From Cotesia glomerata (lineage: Eukaryota; Arthropoda; Insecta; Hymenoptera; Braconidae): a stretch of DNA of 64,000 bases. Position numbers and translations under genes: made by a program. The DNA is taken from NCBI RefSeq assembly GCF_020080835.1, contig NC_058160.1:13393506-13457505 (forward strand), in the 5' to 3' direction. The notes under the pieces were generated by a model. That model ran no database searches. It had not been told where the DNA came from and saw only the letters and a program-made list of their open reading frames with translations. The first letter of the stretch is position 1, and the number at the start of each line of letters is the position of its first letter. Shown one piece after another: positions 11,287 through 19,710 of the stretch.

Positions 11287-12105
11287 ATGGAATACTTAAT
11301 TGATTTTACCGGTTATATTATGCCAAACGGTTCATTTACAGTGAAGGAATTTTGCGTTACTAAGATAACGGATGAATATAAATCCAATGGTGTTTATGGG
11401 TGTGACTATCATTTATTTAAGTCTCCAATGACGATTACTAGTGCATCTGTTGTTAAGCAAAATCTCGACTGTCATGGGCGTCGTCATGGAATTAGCTGGG
11501 ATGTTGGTAAAACTGAGTATAATGTCCTTGGGGAAATTTTAACCTTTTTAAAGCATCATTTGAGCTATTTATATGTTGAAGGTGAACAAAAGAAAGAATG
11601 GCTTGAAAAATTAATTGATGATCCATCTGTTGTGATCATAGATTTAACAAAAATGCGTCATTATTCATTTGATAACATTGAATTTACACATTTTAAGTGT
11701 CCATCTGCAGTGCATACTTCAACTGGATATTTAAAAGCTTGCGCATTTCAAAACATTCAACAACTCAAATTATGGTATTTAAAATTTTACGGTTGTGAAC
11801 CTAGCTATGAAAAATCAGTTCAACATTTTAATCAATTGTCCACTTTTAATCAATTAATGACTTTACGAAAGATGAATCCTCGAGATCTGGCCTGCCTGGA
11901 TTCACACTTTTTACTTCACTTTGCCAAAAGAGAAATACGCTTCATTTGGGATAAATTACCAGAGCATCTAAAACACAATGAAGAAGTAAAAGAATATTCA
12001 TTCTGCAAGGAGCATTATCCTAAAACCGGTGCTGATTGGGAAACATCCGGTATATATTTATATCCATATCGAAAATTTTGCTTACAATGTAATTTAGAGA
12101 AATAA
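11287..12105 (+). CDS. Uncharacterised Polinton protein, 272 aa
   Basis: A clean frame from ATG 11287. The N-terminus (MEYLIDFTGYIMPNG, then VKEFCV) resembles a widespread group of unannotated insect and cnidarian proteins that begin with a 'D-F-x-G ... vKE' block; that resemblance is from memory and no function is known to me. Later parts contain YNVLGEILTFLKHH, DLTKMRHYSF, KACAFQNIQQLKLWY and a Cys-rich C-terminus (FCKEHYP, FCLQCNLEK). Acidic residues near the start could suggest a nuclease-like fold, but I see no catalytic set I would defend. An AATAAA lies 105 bp downstream. Confidence 0.75.
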   Translation: MEYLIDFTGYIMPNGSFTVKEFCVTKITDEYKSNGVYGCDYHLFKSPMTITSASVVKQNLDCHGRRHGISWDVGKTEYNVLGEILTFLKHHLSYLYVEGEQKKEWLEKLIDDPSVVIIDLTKMRHYSFDNIEFTHFKCPSAVHTSTGYLKACAFQNIQQLKLWYLKFYGCEPSYEKSVQHFNQLSTFNQLMTLRKMNPRDLACLDSHFLLHFAKREIRFIWDKLPEHLKHNEEVKEYSFCKEHYPKTGADWETSGIYLYPYRKFCLQCNLEK

Positions 12106-12209
12106 GTTAAAAATAATTTTTTATATTATTCTACTTACAGTACTAGGAAACTTATGTATTAAAATAACAATGTAAACATTTTATTAGAAAAAAATTTTTT
12201 TTATTTATC

Positions 12210-12215
12210 AATAAA
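12210..12215 (+). terminator. Poly-A signal AATAAA after the 272-aa gene
   Basis: AATAAA about 105 bp after the stop, in AT-rich sequence and before the inserted P-repeat. It probably ends the left + strand transcript. Confidence 0.45.
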
Positions 12216-12337
12216 GATTTCATTTGATACATATATATTAACTTAAAACATTATATTTACTTAAAAAGTTTAATTTGTGATAATTTTTTATTTAATATTG
12301 GATCCAATTTTTCACTAGTTTTTAAAATTCTATTTTT

Positions 12338-12492
12338 AACTTCCCGCTAAAAATCTCAGATTTTCAAAAATCGGGAAGTTATTGTTTTTACCCCGTTTGG
12401 CAAAAATCGAGTTTTCATCAGATCTCGACGTTTGAAGGTCACAGGAAGCTTCCCTGACTACCCCCGCGATGTTGTCACTATGTCTGTATGTA

Positions 12493-12539
<47 letters not shown>

Positions 12540-13556
12540 CTATGTGACTCGCTTATAACTTTTGAACGGTTGAACCGATTTCATCGCGGTTGGTGCCATT
12601 CGAAAGGGCTACGCTGAACTTAGATTTCCTGAGAATTTGAACCGATTCGGACCGATAGATTTTAAGAAATCTTGAAAAATCTTAAAAAAAATAAGAAAAA
12701 AATCATTTTTGAAAGTAGTTTTTTTGGAATATCTTTTAAACGGCTCTTTTATCTTTTAAACTAATCCGCCCTTAAGCTTGAAAAACCACGCCGATCGGCG
12801 TCAACCCGATCAAAATCGGTTGATTCGTTCGAGAGATAGCGTGAACGAAAGAAAACCGAAAAAACCGAAAAAGTGTTTTTTCACATAACTTCGTCATTTC
12901 TTCTCGGATCGTTTTTGATGATATAGAATAATTGCAGAAATTAAAAAACCTCTTCGATTGCTGCCGAAAACGTGTAAATCGGTTGATTAGTTCGAGAGAT
13001 ATCCTCGACGAAATATTTGGAAATAAGGATTTTTCAACATAACTTCGACATTTTTGGAATAACTTTCAAACAGCTGTACCGATCGATTCCAAAAACTAAT
13101 CAGCTCTTAACATCATAAAACCACGTCGATTGCCACCAAGCTGGTCAAAATCGGTTGATTCGTTCGAGAGATATCGTGAACGAAAGAAAACCGAAAAAAG
13201 TGTTTTTTCAGAGTTACTCCGAAATTTCTAGTTTGACCAATTGAAACTTAGAAATTATTTATAAGGCTTAAAAAACTACGTAGAATGCCGCCAACCGCGT
13301 AAAAATCGGTTCATTCATTCAAAAGTTATTGCGGTATGAACATTCAAAAAATAGTGTTCCATGAAACTTCTATCAGACTTTTGAGCTCAAAGAGCTCAAA
13401 AGCATAGAAAAGGTATCTTTTTGAGCTCGGAGAGCTTAAAACAACACACAGATTGTACTTTTGAGCTCGAAGAGCTCAAAAAAGCGGCCAGGTATTAACG
13501 GAATTAGCGGGAAGTTGCAGGGATGGCCTTTAGGGTCAACCGTTTTCCTAATTTTT
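12338..13556 (+). repeat. P-repeat copy 3, complete, inserted in the Polinton
   Basis: The most complete copy. It has AACTTCCCGCTAA at 12338-12350, a second CGGGAAGTT at about 12372, (TG)n at about 12497-12538, several degenerate units containing CAAAATCGGTTGATTCGTTC, three GAGCTC near-palindromes (about 13383-13482), TTAGCGGGAAGTT at about 13504-13516, and a fixed tail to CCGTTTTCCTAATTTTT. It has no ORF. It lies between two Polinton genes and breaks neither. Confidence 0.85.
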
Positions 13557-13677
13557 AAATCTGTCTCTGTCTCTCGCAGCCTGTTCCCATTCCCCCTTCC
13601 TTGCATTTTTATATGCATATTTCCAAACATGCATGTAATGCACAGTTGGTGTGAGATTGAAAGTAACAACCATTTTT

Positions 13678-14907
13678 TTATACTAACTTACGGACAGTGC
13701 TGCTTATAGGATTGTATTCAATGATACGATCATGAATAATTAAACAGTATGCTGTTGTGTTGGCTGCAAACCGATCAACTGATTCAAATTCCAATCGAAT
13801 GTCAACTGGTCCAGATTTTATAGCTTCGTTCTGCTTGGAGCAATCAATTACACACAGTGGTGCTTGATCCAAAAATTTCTTTTTCGATAGGAGTGGTTCG
13901 GCTTCTTTGTTATAGTATGATGTTTGAAAATCTGTATACATATGGTATAATAAAGCATACTGGTTGTGAGGTATATCTAAATTCAAGTCACCATAGGGAT
14001 AACTTTGTGAATTTAAAAATAATTTAATGTTCCGTAAATTGCAGTGATCAAATTTGCTAGCATCTTTCCGAGCATCATTTTTTCTTGCTGTTTGGAATCC
14101 AAGAACAACGTAACGTGGCTTTTCGAGCTGAGTCGAGGTTTTTACTGCCCAAATGTGTTTTGAAGTTGCAGGTAACAGAGGATACTCATACAATTCCCAA
14201 GTCCTAAAACTTATTGGTATAGCAGGATCACTGGCGATGTAATTCAGAGTTTGAATTTTTTCCTTATCTGCTGGAGTTATGTACGGTACAATCCATTCAA
14301 TTTTTTGAAGTGTGATTTTTACTTCTTCAGCAGCAGCAGCAGCAGCATTTGTTTGTATGTAAGAATTTATATCACTGTTTGATATTGTTAGAATTATTTC
14401 AAGTTGAACATTCATCAAAACTTTAAGATAATCTTCAGCAAAACCACTTAAAACATTAAGTGGAATGATAAAGTCAAAGTTTCCTGCATTATCGGTAAAC
14501 TTAACCTCATTATTCATCAACCAGCCAGCATTTTCCAAAGTACTCAATTGATTTGGGCTAAATGATAAATATCCTTTCATTAAACTAGTTATACCAACAT
14601 TGTTATTCCGATCCACTTCTACTCCATTTATCAATAGTCGGAACTCTTTGATCATATGAGTTATTCCCATGTTCACAAAGTTAGTTGTATCGGCAACAGC
14701 TGTATTATCATTTTTCGTGAATTTACCGATGATGTGTAGTACACTTTTGCTTGGAAGTATACACAAATTTTGATTTTGAATTGTTATCCTCACTTCATCG
14801 TTGTTATTTAGTGTTGCTGATGCATACGGTTGATGCGCATGCACCTCACAATGAGCTATAGAGTCATCAAATATGATTGGTTGCTGAATATTTAAAATTT
14901 CTGCTAT
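13678..14907 (-). CDS. Polinton major capsid protein (double jelly-roll)
   Basis: The frame is open from a TAA at 14911-14913 to the stop at 13678. The block HAHQPYASATLNNNDEVRIT and LPSKSVLHIIGKF resemble the N-terminal jelly-roll of insect Polinton major capsid proteins; VDRFAANTTAYCLIIHDRII is the conserved C-terminal end. Family homology begins before the first ATG-like triplet: residues encoded from 14904 down (AEILNIQQPIIFDDSIAHCE) look native. In place of an initiator is ATA at 14905-14907; a GTG at 14842-14844 is too far in. A poly-Ala run lies mid-protein. It is the first of a - strand virion block and would form the icosahedral shell. Confidence 0.85.
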   Translation of the reverse strand: MAEILNIQQPIIFDDSIAHCEVHAHQPYASATLNNNDEVRITIQNQNLCILPSKSVLHIIGKFTKNDNTAVADTTNFVNMGITHMIKEFRLLINGVEVDRNNNVGITSLMKGYLSFSPNQLSTLENAGWLMNNEVKFTDNAGNFDFIIPLNVLSGFAEDYLKVLMNVQLEIILTISNSDINSYIQTNAAAAAAEEVKITLQKIEWIVPYITPADKEKIQTLNYIASDPAIPISFRTWELYEYPLLPATSKHIWAVKTSTQLEKPRYVVLGFQTARKNDARKDASKFDHCNLRNIKLFLNSQSYPYGDLNLDIPHNQYALLYHMYTDFQTSYYNKEAEPLLSKKKFLDQAPLCVIDCSKQNEAIKSGPVDIRLEFESVDRFAANTTAYCLIIHDRIIEYNPISSTVRKLV

Positions 14908-15092
14908 TATTTATAGCGTTCATCTCCTATCGTTCCGTACTTATCTCCAGACGGTGAGCCTTTGTATACAGTACCCCCTTTTATATAGCTTGGTGTGTAA
15001 TCCTTGGTATCTTTTTTAAAATCCGTACCGTATGCACGCTGTTGACTTGACAAGTATCTTTTGAGATTTTCTGAAGCTTTATCACTCGACAT
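14907..15092 (-). CDS. Small Polinton protein, 61 aa
   Basis: A short frame in the virion block, between the 53-aa protein and the capsid gene; its stop overlaps the presumed capsid start. It is polar and rich in Lys, Ser, Tyr and Gly (SYIKGGTVYKGSPSGDKYG), with no membrane segment. No family recognised. Position suggests a small virion or scaffold component; this is inference. Confidence 0.5.
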   Translation of the reverse strand: MSSDKASENLKRYLSSQQRAYGTDFKKDTKDYTPSYIKGGTVYKGSPSGDKYGTIGDERYK

Positions 15093-15197
15093 TACGAAGG
15101 CACATCGATCAATGAATGAATAATGAAATTACAATCAAATTTATAGAGTCTTCTTAAGAGTCACGTTTCGGTATAACACAAGCTAGACAGCAGCAAT

Positions 15198-15359
15198 TTA
15201 TTTTGAAGATTTTCCACGTAATTTTAGTCCGAGAGTTTTTAGGAACTGGACGTTCTGTTGTGTTAACGGTCTGCGAGGTATTCGCTGACTGGTAAATTTT
15301 ATCCATGGTAATGTCTTTTTATATCCGGCACCACTTTTTGTCTCGAAAACTATTCCCAT
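15198..15359 (-). CDS. Small basic Polinton protein, 53 aa
   Basis: ATG at 15357-15359 is 3 bp after the minor capsid stop; the frame ends at TAA 15198-15200. It is strongly basic (GAGYKKTLPWIKF, QRIPRRPL, LKLRGKSSK). The tight spacing and strand fit the virion block, and the charge would suit DNA or capsid-interior binding. No family recognised. It is too short to be certain. Confidence 0.55.
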   Translation of the reverse strand: MGIVFETKSGAGYKKTLPWIKFTSQRIPRRPLTQQNVQFLKTLGLKLRGKSSK

Positions 15360-15362
15360 AAT

Positions 15363-16250
15363 TCATAAACTTTTCACGTGCAGTCTGATTGTTATAGTTT
15401 CACCTCTAAAATTTACTAATTTTCCATCCTGATCAACTATGTGCAGTCTTATATTGTGTATTGCTTTCGTGAGTATTGGAAGGTAAATGACGTGAGATGG
15501 TACTTCCACAATCTTAAATCCTGGTGGTACACTGGGAAAAAATTCATGAATAGTATGAACTCTCCGATCATTTATATACGCGTTTGATGTAATATTACAC
15601 TCAACTCTTAGTACATTAAGCTTGAGTATAGCAACAGGTAAATTTGACGAATGCGTTTTATGAGGCTCAAGTTGACGATCTGTAAACCCTAACAATCGTC
15701 CTATAGAGTCTTCTGGTTCGAAATCTATAAATTGATCACATTTAATTTCACTTTTCAGCTCATTATTATTCGCTTTTAATTTTAAATTGAGTTTTGGCAA
15801 TGATTTACGTATATATGTTTCAATATCTTCAATTTCATAGCTTCCAGTTGGTAAAGTTAGCGCTATAGTCTTTGGCTTTGATGTTATTTCAATAGCTTGT
15901 GGTATATTATAATCATCATCAATCCTTGTAATAATCGATACATTTCTTTTGGCTCTTTTTACATTATTTTTGACAACTTTTTTTCCCCCACCACCACCAC
16001 CACCAACATTGTAGTATGCATTCACATCATTGCTATCATCATAAGTTTTTTGATTAATAGCACCATCTGGCGGATAAGTCACGTAGAATTTATTAGCACC
16101 AATATCAATATTGGGTATTGAATTAAATGTAAGCAACTCTACAAGCCCTAATACATAATTTTTTTCTGGTGATAATTCAATTGGAGGAAAATAATTAGCC
16201 TCCAACACTGATGATGATCCTGTAAGTGTTAATGTAAATGACTCAGCCAT
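15363..16250 (-). CDS. Polinton minor capsid (penton-like) protein, 295 aa
   Basis: I start at ATG 16248-16250 (MAESFTLTLTGSSSVLEANY) because the family pattern begins there; the frame runs further upstream without homology. VLEANYFPPIELSPEKNYVL followed by GLVELLTFNSIPNI is the conserved N-terminal block. A Gly run (about residue 87) precedes a basic patch, then TLPTGSYEIEDIETYI, a motif shared by these proteins. Length and place between capsid and protease genes fit a penton base with a single jelly-roll. It would sit at the virion vertices. Confidence 0.85.
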   Translation of the reverse strand: MAESFTLTLTGSSSVLEANYFPPIELSPEKNYVLGLVELLTFNSIPNIDIGANKFYVTYPPDGAINQKTYDDSNDVNAYYNVGGGGGGGKKVVKNNVKRAKRNVSIITRIDDDYNIPQAIEITSKPKTIALTLPTGSYEIEDIETYIRKSLPKLNLKLKANNNELKSEIKCDQFIDFEPEDSIGRLLGFTDRQLEPHKTHSSNLPVAILKLNVLRVECNITSNAYINDRRVHTIHEFFPSVPPGFKIVEVPSHVIYLPILTKAIHNIRLHIVDQDGKLVNFRGETITIRLHVKSL

Positions 16251-16281
16251 GACTGATAACTCAAGCGTAATTTCCATGAAT

Positions 16282-16656
16282 TTATAGTTCTCCAGTGAGA
16301 AATTTAAGACATAGATGCCCACATATAATTGTATTGAAATTTTGATACTGTTTGTGATTATATTTTATGCTACCAACACCGAGATAATCCACAATTTCTT
16401 GTGGTGGTTGTAAATTACCGAAACTATCAAAATAAGTTACATTATTACCAATCTTTTTGTAACATACCCAGTGGGTACCAGGTCCATATTTGTCATCTAA
16501 GTTGATTATTGCTGATTCATTTCTTTTAGGTCCAGTTTTTGGCAGATCATTTCTCATGAAAACTCCTCTAAAATTTGGAATTTTCAATTCTCTGACATAC
16601 TTTAATATATCCTTATTTGTAAGCGCTCGGTGTGGTAGCTCTACTTGTTTTTTGAT
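16282..16656 (-). CDS. Adenovirus-type cysteine protease (Ulp1-like), start codon missing
   Basis: The conserved order is present: IPNFRGVFMRNDLP, then GPGTHWVCYKK with the catalytic His, VTYFDSFGNLQPP with the acidic residue, YQNFNT with the Gln, and CGHLCLKFL with the nucleophile Cys. The enzyme is thought to mature Polinton capsid proteins. Homology-like sequence continues upstream of the only internal ATG (16557, in VFMRN) through LTNKDILKYVRELK, but no ATG is in frame. The frame opens after a TAA and includes an ATC at 16654-16656 overlapping the end of the upstream gene. Start loss or an unusual start are both possible. Confidence 0.85.
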   Translation of the reverse strand: MKKQVELPHRALTNKDILKYVRELKIPNFRGVFMRNDLPKTGPKRNESAIINLDDKYGPGTHWVCYKKIGNNVTYFDSFGNLQPPQEIVDYLGVGSIKYNHKQYQNFNTIICGHLCLKFLTGEL

Positions 16657-17495
16657 ACTCCTTTACCTTTAGGATAAGGTCTCAAATATAAACCCATTCC
16701 ACGTCTGTAAGGTCTCAAGTATAATCCTTTACCAACAGCAATTTCTTCCATTTTTGCATTATGTCTCTTACTCTCTGCTAGTTGATTTTTAGCTGCACTT
16801 GCACTATTTACAGCTTTTGCAATAGCTGCAGCTCCACCTGCAAGAGCACCGGTTGCTGAAAGACCTGCAAATAATGGAATCATAAACGGAATAATACCAC
16901 CAGTTTTAACTGGTACTGGCAAAATACGTGGGAGTCTAATATTTTTTCTTCCACCTGATTTTTTAACTGCCTTACGTGCACCAATCATTGCCGTTTTAAT
17001 TGGATCTCCACCAGCTGTCATAGATTTTTTAGCCTCTCCTACAATTTTCCTCAGTGCTACCTTCCTACTCATCTTTTTCTTTTTACCAATACTTTTAACG
17101 TTTGATTTTCTTTTACTACCACCAGTCTTCTTCTTCTTGGTCTTCAAACCCATTCCAAATCGTCTCTTTAGCTTCATAATTTTATTTACACTCCAAGCGG
17201 CCGCTTTTTCACCAATACCAGCGTCTTTTGATTGAACTCTTTGCCACGCTTTTTCAGCAAGTACTTTATCAGCCTCGTGACGTGCTTCTAAATTTTCACG
17301 ATTTTTTGAGTAAGCTATATCGTGTTCTTTGCACGCTGCATCCAATTGATTAATACCAGGATCACCACGAGCTAATCTTTTAGCTAATTTTGTGCCAGGT
17401 CCACAGTATTGATAGCCAGGTATATGTAATTCAAATGGGAGTTTATTGATAATTCTATTAACTAAACCTCTACCTTTGACACATCTATACTCCAT
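16641..17495 (-). CDS. Phospholipase A2-like domain fused to a basic/hydrophobic virion protein, 284 aa
   Basis: Residues 20-62 form a phospholipase A2 core like that of parvovirus VP1: PFELHIPGYQYCGPGTK with the Ca-binding loop (YCGPGT, 30-35) and the catalytic pair in CKEHDIAYS (His58-Asp59). A long Lys/Arg-rich stretch (110-185) follows, then a hydrophobic segment (IIPFMIPLFAGLSATGALAG, from about 201). The tail repeats GLYLRPY. Such proteins are known in Polintons. A role in breaching an endosomal membrane is inferred from the parvovirus parallel. The ATG at 17493-17495 lies 92 bp from the divergent ATPase start. Confidence 0.8.
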   Translation of the reverse strand: MEYRCVKGRGLVNRIINKLPFELHIPGYQYCGPGTKLAKRLARGDPGINQLDAACKEHDIAYSKNRENLEARHEADKVLAEKAWQRVQSKDAGIGEKAAAWSVNKIMKLKRRFGMGLKTKKKKTGGSKRKSNVKSIGKKKKMSRKVALRKIVGEAKKSMTAGGDPIKTAMIGARKAVKKSGGRKNIRLPRILPVPVKTGGIIPFMIPLFAGLSATGALAGGAAAIAKAVNSASAAKNQLAESKRHNAKMEEIAVGKGLYLRPYRRGMGLYLRPYPKGKGVSKNK

Positions 17496-17525
17496 GACGG
17501 TAGCATAATGACTAATAAAAAATCG

Positions 17526-17533
17526 TATAAAAG
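17526..17533 (+). promoter_or_regulatory. TATA-like box in the divergent promoter
   Basis: TATAAAAG lies 55 bp before the ATPase ATG, in the 92-bp gap between the - strand virion block and the + strand ATPase block. The gap must hold promoters for both; I see no clear TATA for the - strand. Confidence 0.5.
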
Positions 17534-17587
17534 CATATACTTATAGCGAAAATCAAAGAGTTGACGATACTGCTGTGAGTGGTAAAC

Positions 17588-18289
17588 ATGAAGTTCCAAC
17601 ATCAATCAGCTAAATTACCGGTGACTAATTTTGATCAAATAGTTCAAGGTACTGGATTGAAAAAAATTAAAAGGCATGGTTCTCTGTTACCCAACAGTGT
17701 ACGTGCAGTGTTTTGTGGTCCATCAAACTGTGGAAAGACTAATGCTTTGTTATCCATCATTATACATCCAAATGGATTGAGATTTGATAATATTTACCTC
17801 TACTCAAAATCACTTGAACAGCCAAAATATAAGTTTTTAGAGTCACTTTTGAAACCTATAGAAGGCATCGGATTTTTTCCTTTCAATGAGCATGGAGATG
17901 TAATAAAACCTGAAGATGCTAAACCCAACTCATTAATGATATTTGATGATGTAGCATGTGAAAAACAGGATCATATAAGAGCCTATTTTTGTATGGGTAG
18001 ACACAAAAATGTCGACAGTTTTTATCTTTGTCAAACATATACGCGCATTCCCAAACATCTGATTCGTGACAATATTAATTTTTTAGTTATATTTCGGCAA
18101 GATGAAATGAATTTAAAACACATTTACGATGATCATGTAAATACTGATATGCAGTACAATACTTTCAAGGACTTATGCTCAGCGTGTTGGAATAATAATA
18201 AGTATGGCTTTGTAGTAATTGATAAAGACAGTGAATTGAATAACGGAAGATATCGTAAGGGTTTTGACTGTTTCATTAGTATAAATTAA
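17588..18289 (+). CDS. Polinton DNA-packaging ATPase (FtsK/HerA, A32-like), 233 aa
   Basis: I start at ATG 17588 (MKFQHQSAKLPVTNF) rather than the upstream GTG. Walker A is CGPSNCGKT (residues 43-51), Walker B is LMIFDD (116-121), and CQTYTRIPKHLIRDN carries the conserved Gln of the sensor region. These are the features of the A32-type ATPase shared by Polintons, virophages and large DNA viruses, which pumps the genome into the capsid. Length is normal and the frame intact. Confidence 0.92.
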   Translation: MKFQHQSAKLPVTNFDQIVQGTGLKKIKRHGSLLPNSVRAVFCGPSNCGKTNALLSIIIHPNGLRFDNIYLYSKSLEQPKYKFLESLLKPIEGIGFFPFNEHGDVIKPEDAKPNSLMIFDDVACEKQDHIRAYFCMGRHKNVDSFYLCQTYTRIPKHLIRDNINFLVIFRQDEMNLKHIYDDHVNTDMQYNTFKDLCSACWNNNKYGFVVIDKDSELNNGRYRKGFDCFISIN

Positions 18290-18341
18290 CCTGTATTGGA
18301 TAAATATTAATCATACCAGTTAAGTAGTTTGTTAAATCAAC

Positions 18342-19271
18342 ATGAAGTCGGAGGACATTTTAAAACAAAAGGATGTTTTACATCAAATTTCTCAGGCAAG
18401 TGATGCCATCCGACGTAAACATAAACTTTTGAAGTTAGGAAGAGATACAGCTGAAAAAGCCATGGATGAAATGTTCAAGCCGATAGTCACACCATTGAAA
18501 ACTCTTATTGAATCGTCAGAGCGAAAAATTAAACAAGAAGACATAAAAAAAGAGATAAAAGAAGAAACAAAAAATGAAAACCAGGACCAACAATTAGATG
18601 AATACGGTAGTTTGATCTCTGATGATGAAAGTTTCATTAATAGCAGCAGCAGACAGCATCGATCTATAGAACCACTATCTTCAAGTACTCCCGTCAAAAC
18701 GGATTGTTTATTAAAAACTTACATACAAAAATTAAATCGCAATCACAAAGAGAATGATTTTAGGTATGGTGTTCGTAAAAAAAATAAAGCAATGTACATT
18801 GGAAATTCAAGTATTTATTTCAATAATGATGAAATTAATATTCAAGACAAAGCTTATCCTATGACTCATGGTTTATTGGAATTATTATTCAAAAAAGATC
18901 CTCAAGATTCACTTGTAACACAGAATGATAAGAAATACTACTTAGATATTGTTGAAAGAACGAATATGTATTGGAAAAATTACAAGCCAAATACAAGTAT
19001 TTTCAATGATCCATCACCCAAATTCAAAAATTATCTTGTTGAATATCTAGCAAAAAGACATGCAAATTTTTCGAAAGGTGGAGGTTTACCTAGCCACATG
19101 ATAGTAAAAAAGAAAAATAAAAATATGGATTATGTATACTGGGATGATCCTAATGAACTGGTTGAAAGATTACGTCTATTAATGGCCTCTCAATCAGCTG
19201 GTAATACCAGTCATACTAATGAAATTATTTCAATTATTGAAGAATTAAGAGAGGCTGAAATTATATATTAG
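18342..19271 (+). CDS. Conserved Polinton protein of unknown function, 309 aa
   Basis: The N-terminal third is charged and probably coiled-coil (Lys/Glu-rich, about 45-85). A conserved core follows at about 140-260: DFRYGVRKKNKAMYIGNSSI, then YPMTHGLLELLFKKDP and a Lys-rich GGGLPSHMIVKKK. I recognise this core from many insect Polintons and from orphan insect proteins, possibly the DUF8207 family, but know no function. It sits between the ATPase and the collagen-like protein, with short gaps suggesting one expression unit. Confidence 0.8.
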   Translation: MKSEDILKQKDVLHQISQASDAIRRKHKLLKLGRDTAEKAMDEMFKPIVTPLKTLIESSERKIKQEDIKKEIKEETKNENQDQQLDEYGSLISDDESFINSSSRQHRSIEPLSSSTPVKTDCLLKTYIQKLNRNHKENDFRYGVRKKNKAMYIGNSSIYFNNDEINIQDKAYPMTHGLLELLFKKDPQDSLVTQNDKKYYLDIVERTNMYWKNYKPNTSIFNDPSPKFKNYLVEYLAKRHANFSKGGGLPSHMIVKKKNKNMDYVYWDDPNELVERLRLLMASQSAGNTSHTNEIISIIEELREAEIIY

Positions 19272-19337
19272 AAGTAATATTTCAGAAATTTTAGCATTAG
19301 TTTGTGAACTGTTGAAGTGAGCTGAACAACAAAAAAA

Positions 19338-19703
19338 ATGAGTATTGATATATTTGGACGTTCTTTGAAAGCTGTAGCAGTTGTTAGTGGTCCTCCAGGA
19401 GCTCCAGGAAGAGGATTTAAAATAAATTCCGACGGGCAATTTGATTTAGAAAACAAAAGATTATGTGAAGTTGGGCAACCAATGAATAATAATGATGCAA
19501 TAACATTGAAATTTATGCGTGATTTTATAAACAAAGAATTATCTTCATTAGAGAAGACTATAAGAGAAGATCAATTAGAAATAATTTCCCATTTACATTC
19601 AGAAATTGTATCATTGAGGACATCTTTTGATTTGTTGAAAAAAGAAAATAAAGAATTAAAAAGAAAGAAACCGAAACATGAAGAATTAGGAACACAATTA
19701 TAA
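19338..19703 (+). CDS. Collagen-like/coiled-coil Polinton protein, 121 aa
   Basis: A short Gly-Pro segment (SGPPGAPGRGFKINSDGQFD) is followed by the recurrent 'DLENKRLCEVGQPMNNNDAI' block, in which a residue list of known variables leads into a coiled coil (about 66-110, heptad-like Leu/Ile/Lys). The pattern recalls trimeric fibre or neck proteins. Equivalents with the same Gly-rich block occur in other insect Polintons. A virion fibre role is inference. Confidence 0.7.
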   Translation: MSIDIFGRSLKAVAVVSGPPGAPGRGFKINSDGQFDLENKRLCEVGQPMNNNDAITLKFMRDFINKELSSLEKTIREDQLEIISHLHSEIVSLRTSFDLLKKENKELKRKKPKHEELGTQL

Positions 19704-19710
19704 TAAAAAA

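Noticed and set aside
12338..13556. CRISPR-like array of regularly spaced repeats
   Set aside because: Units are degenerate and unspaced by unique spacers, in a eukaryotic repeat.
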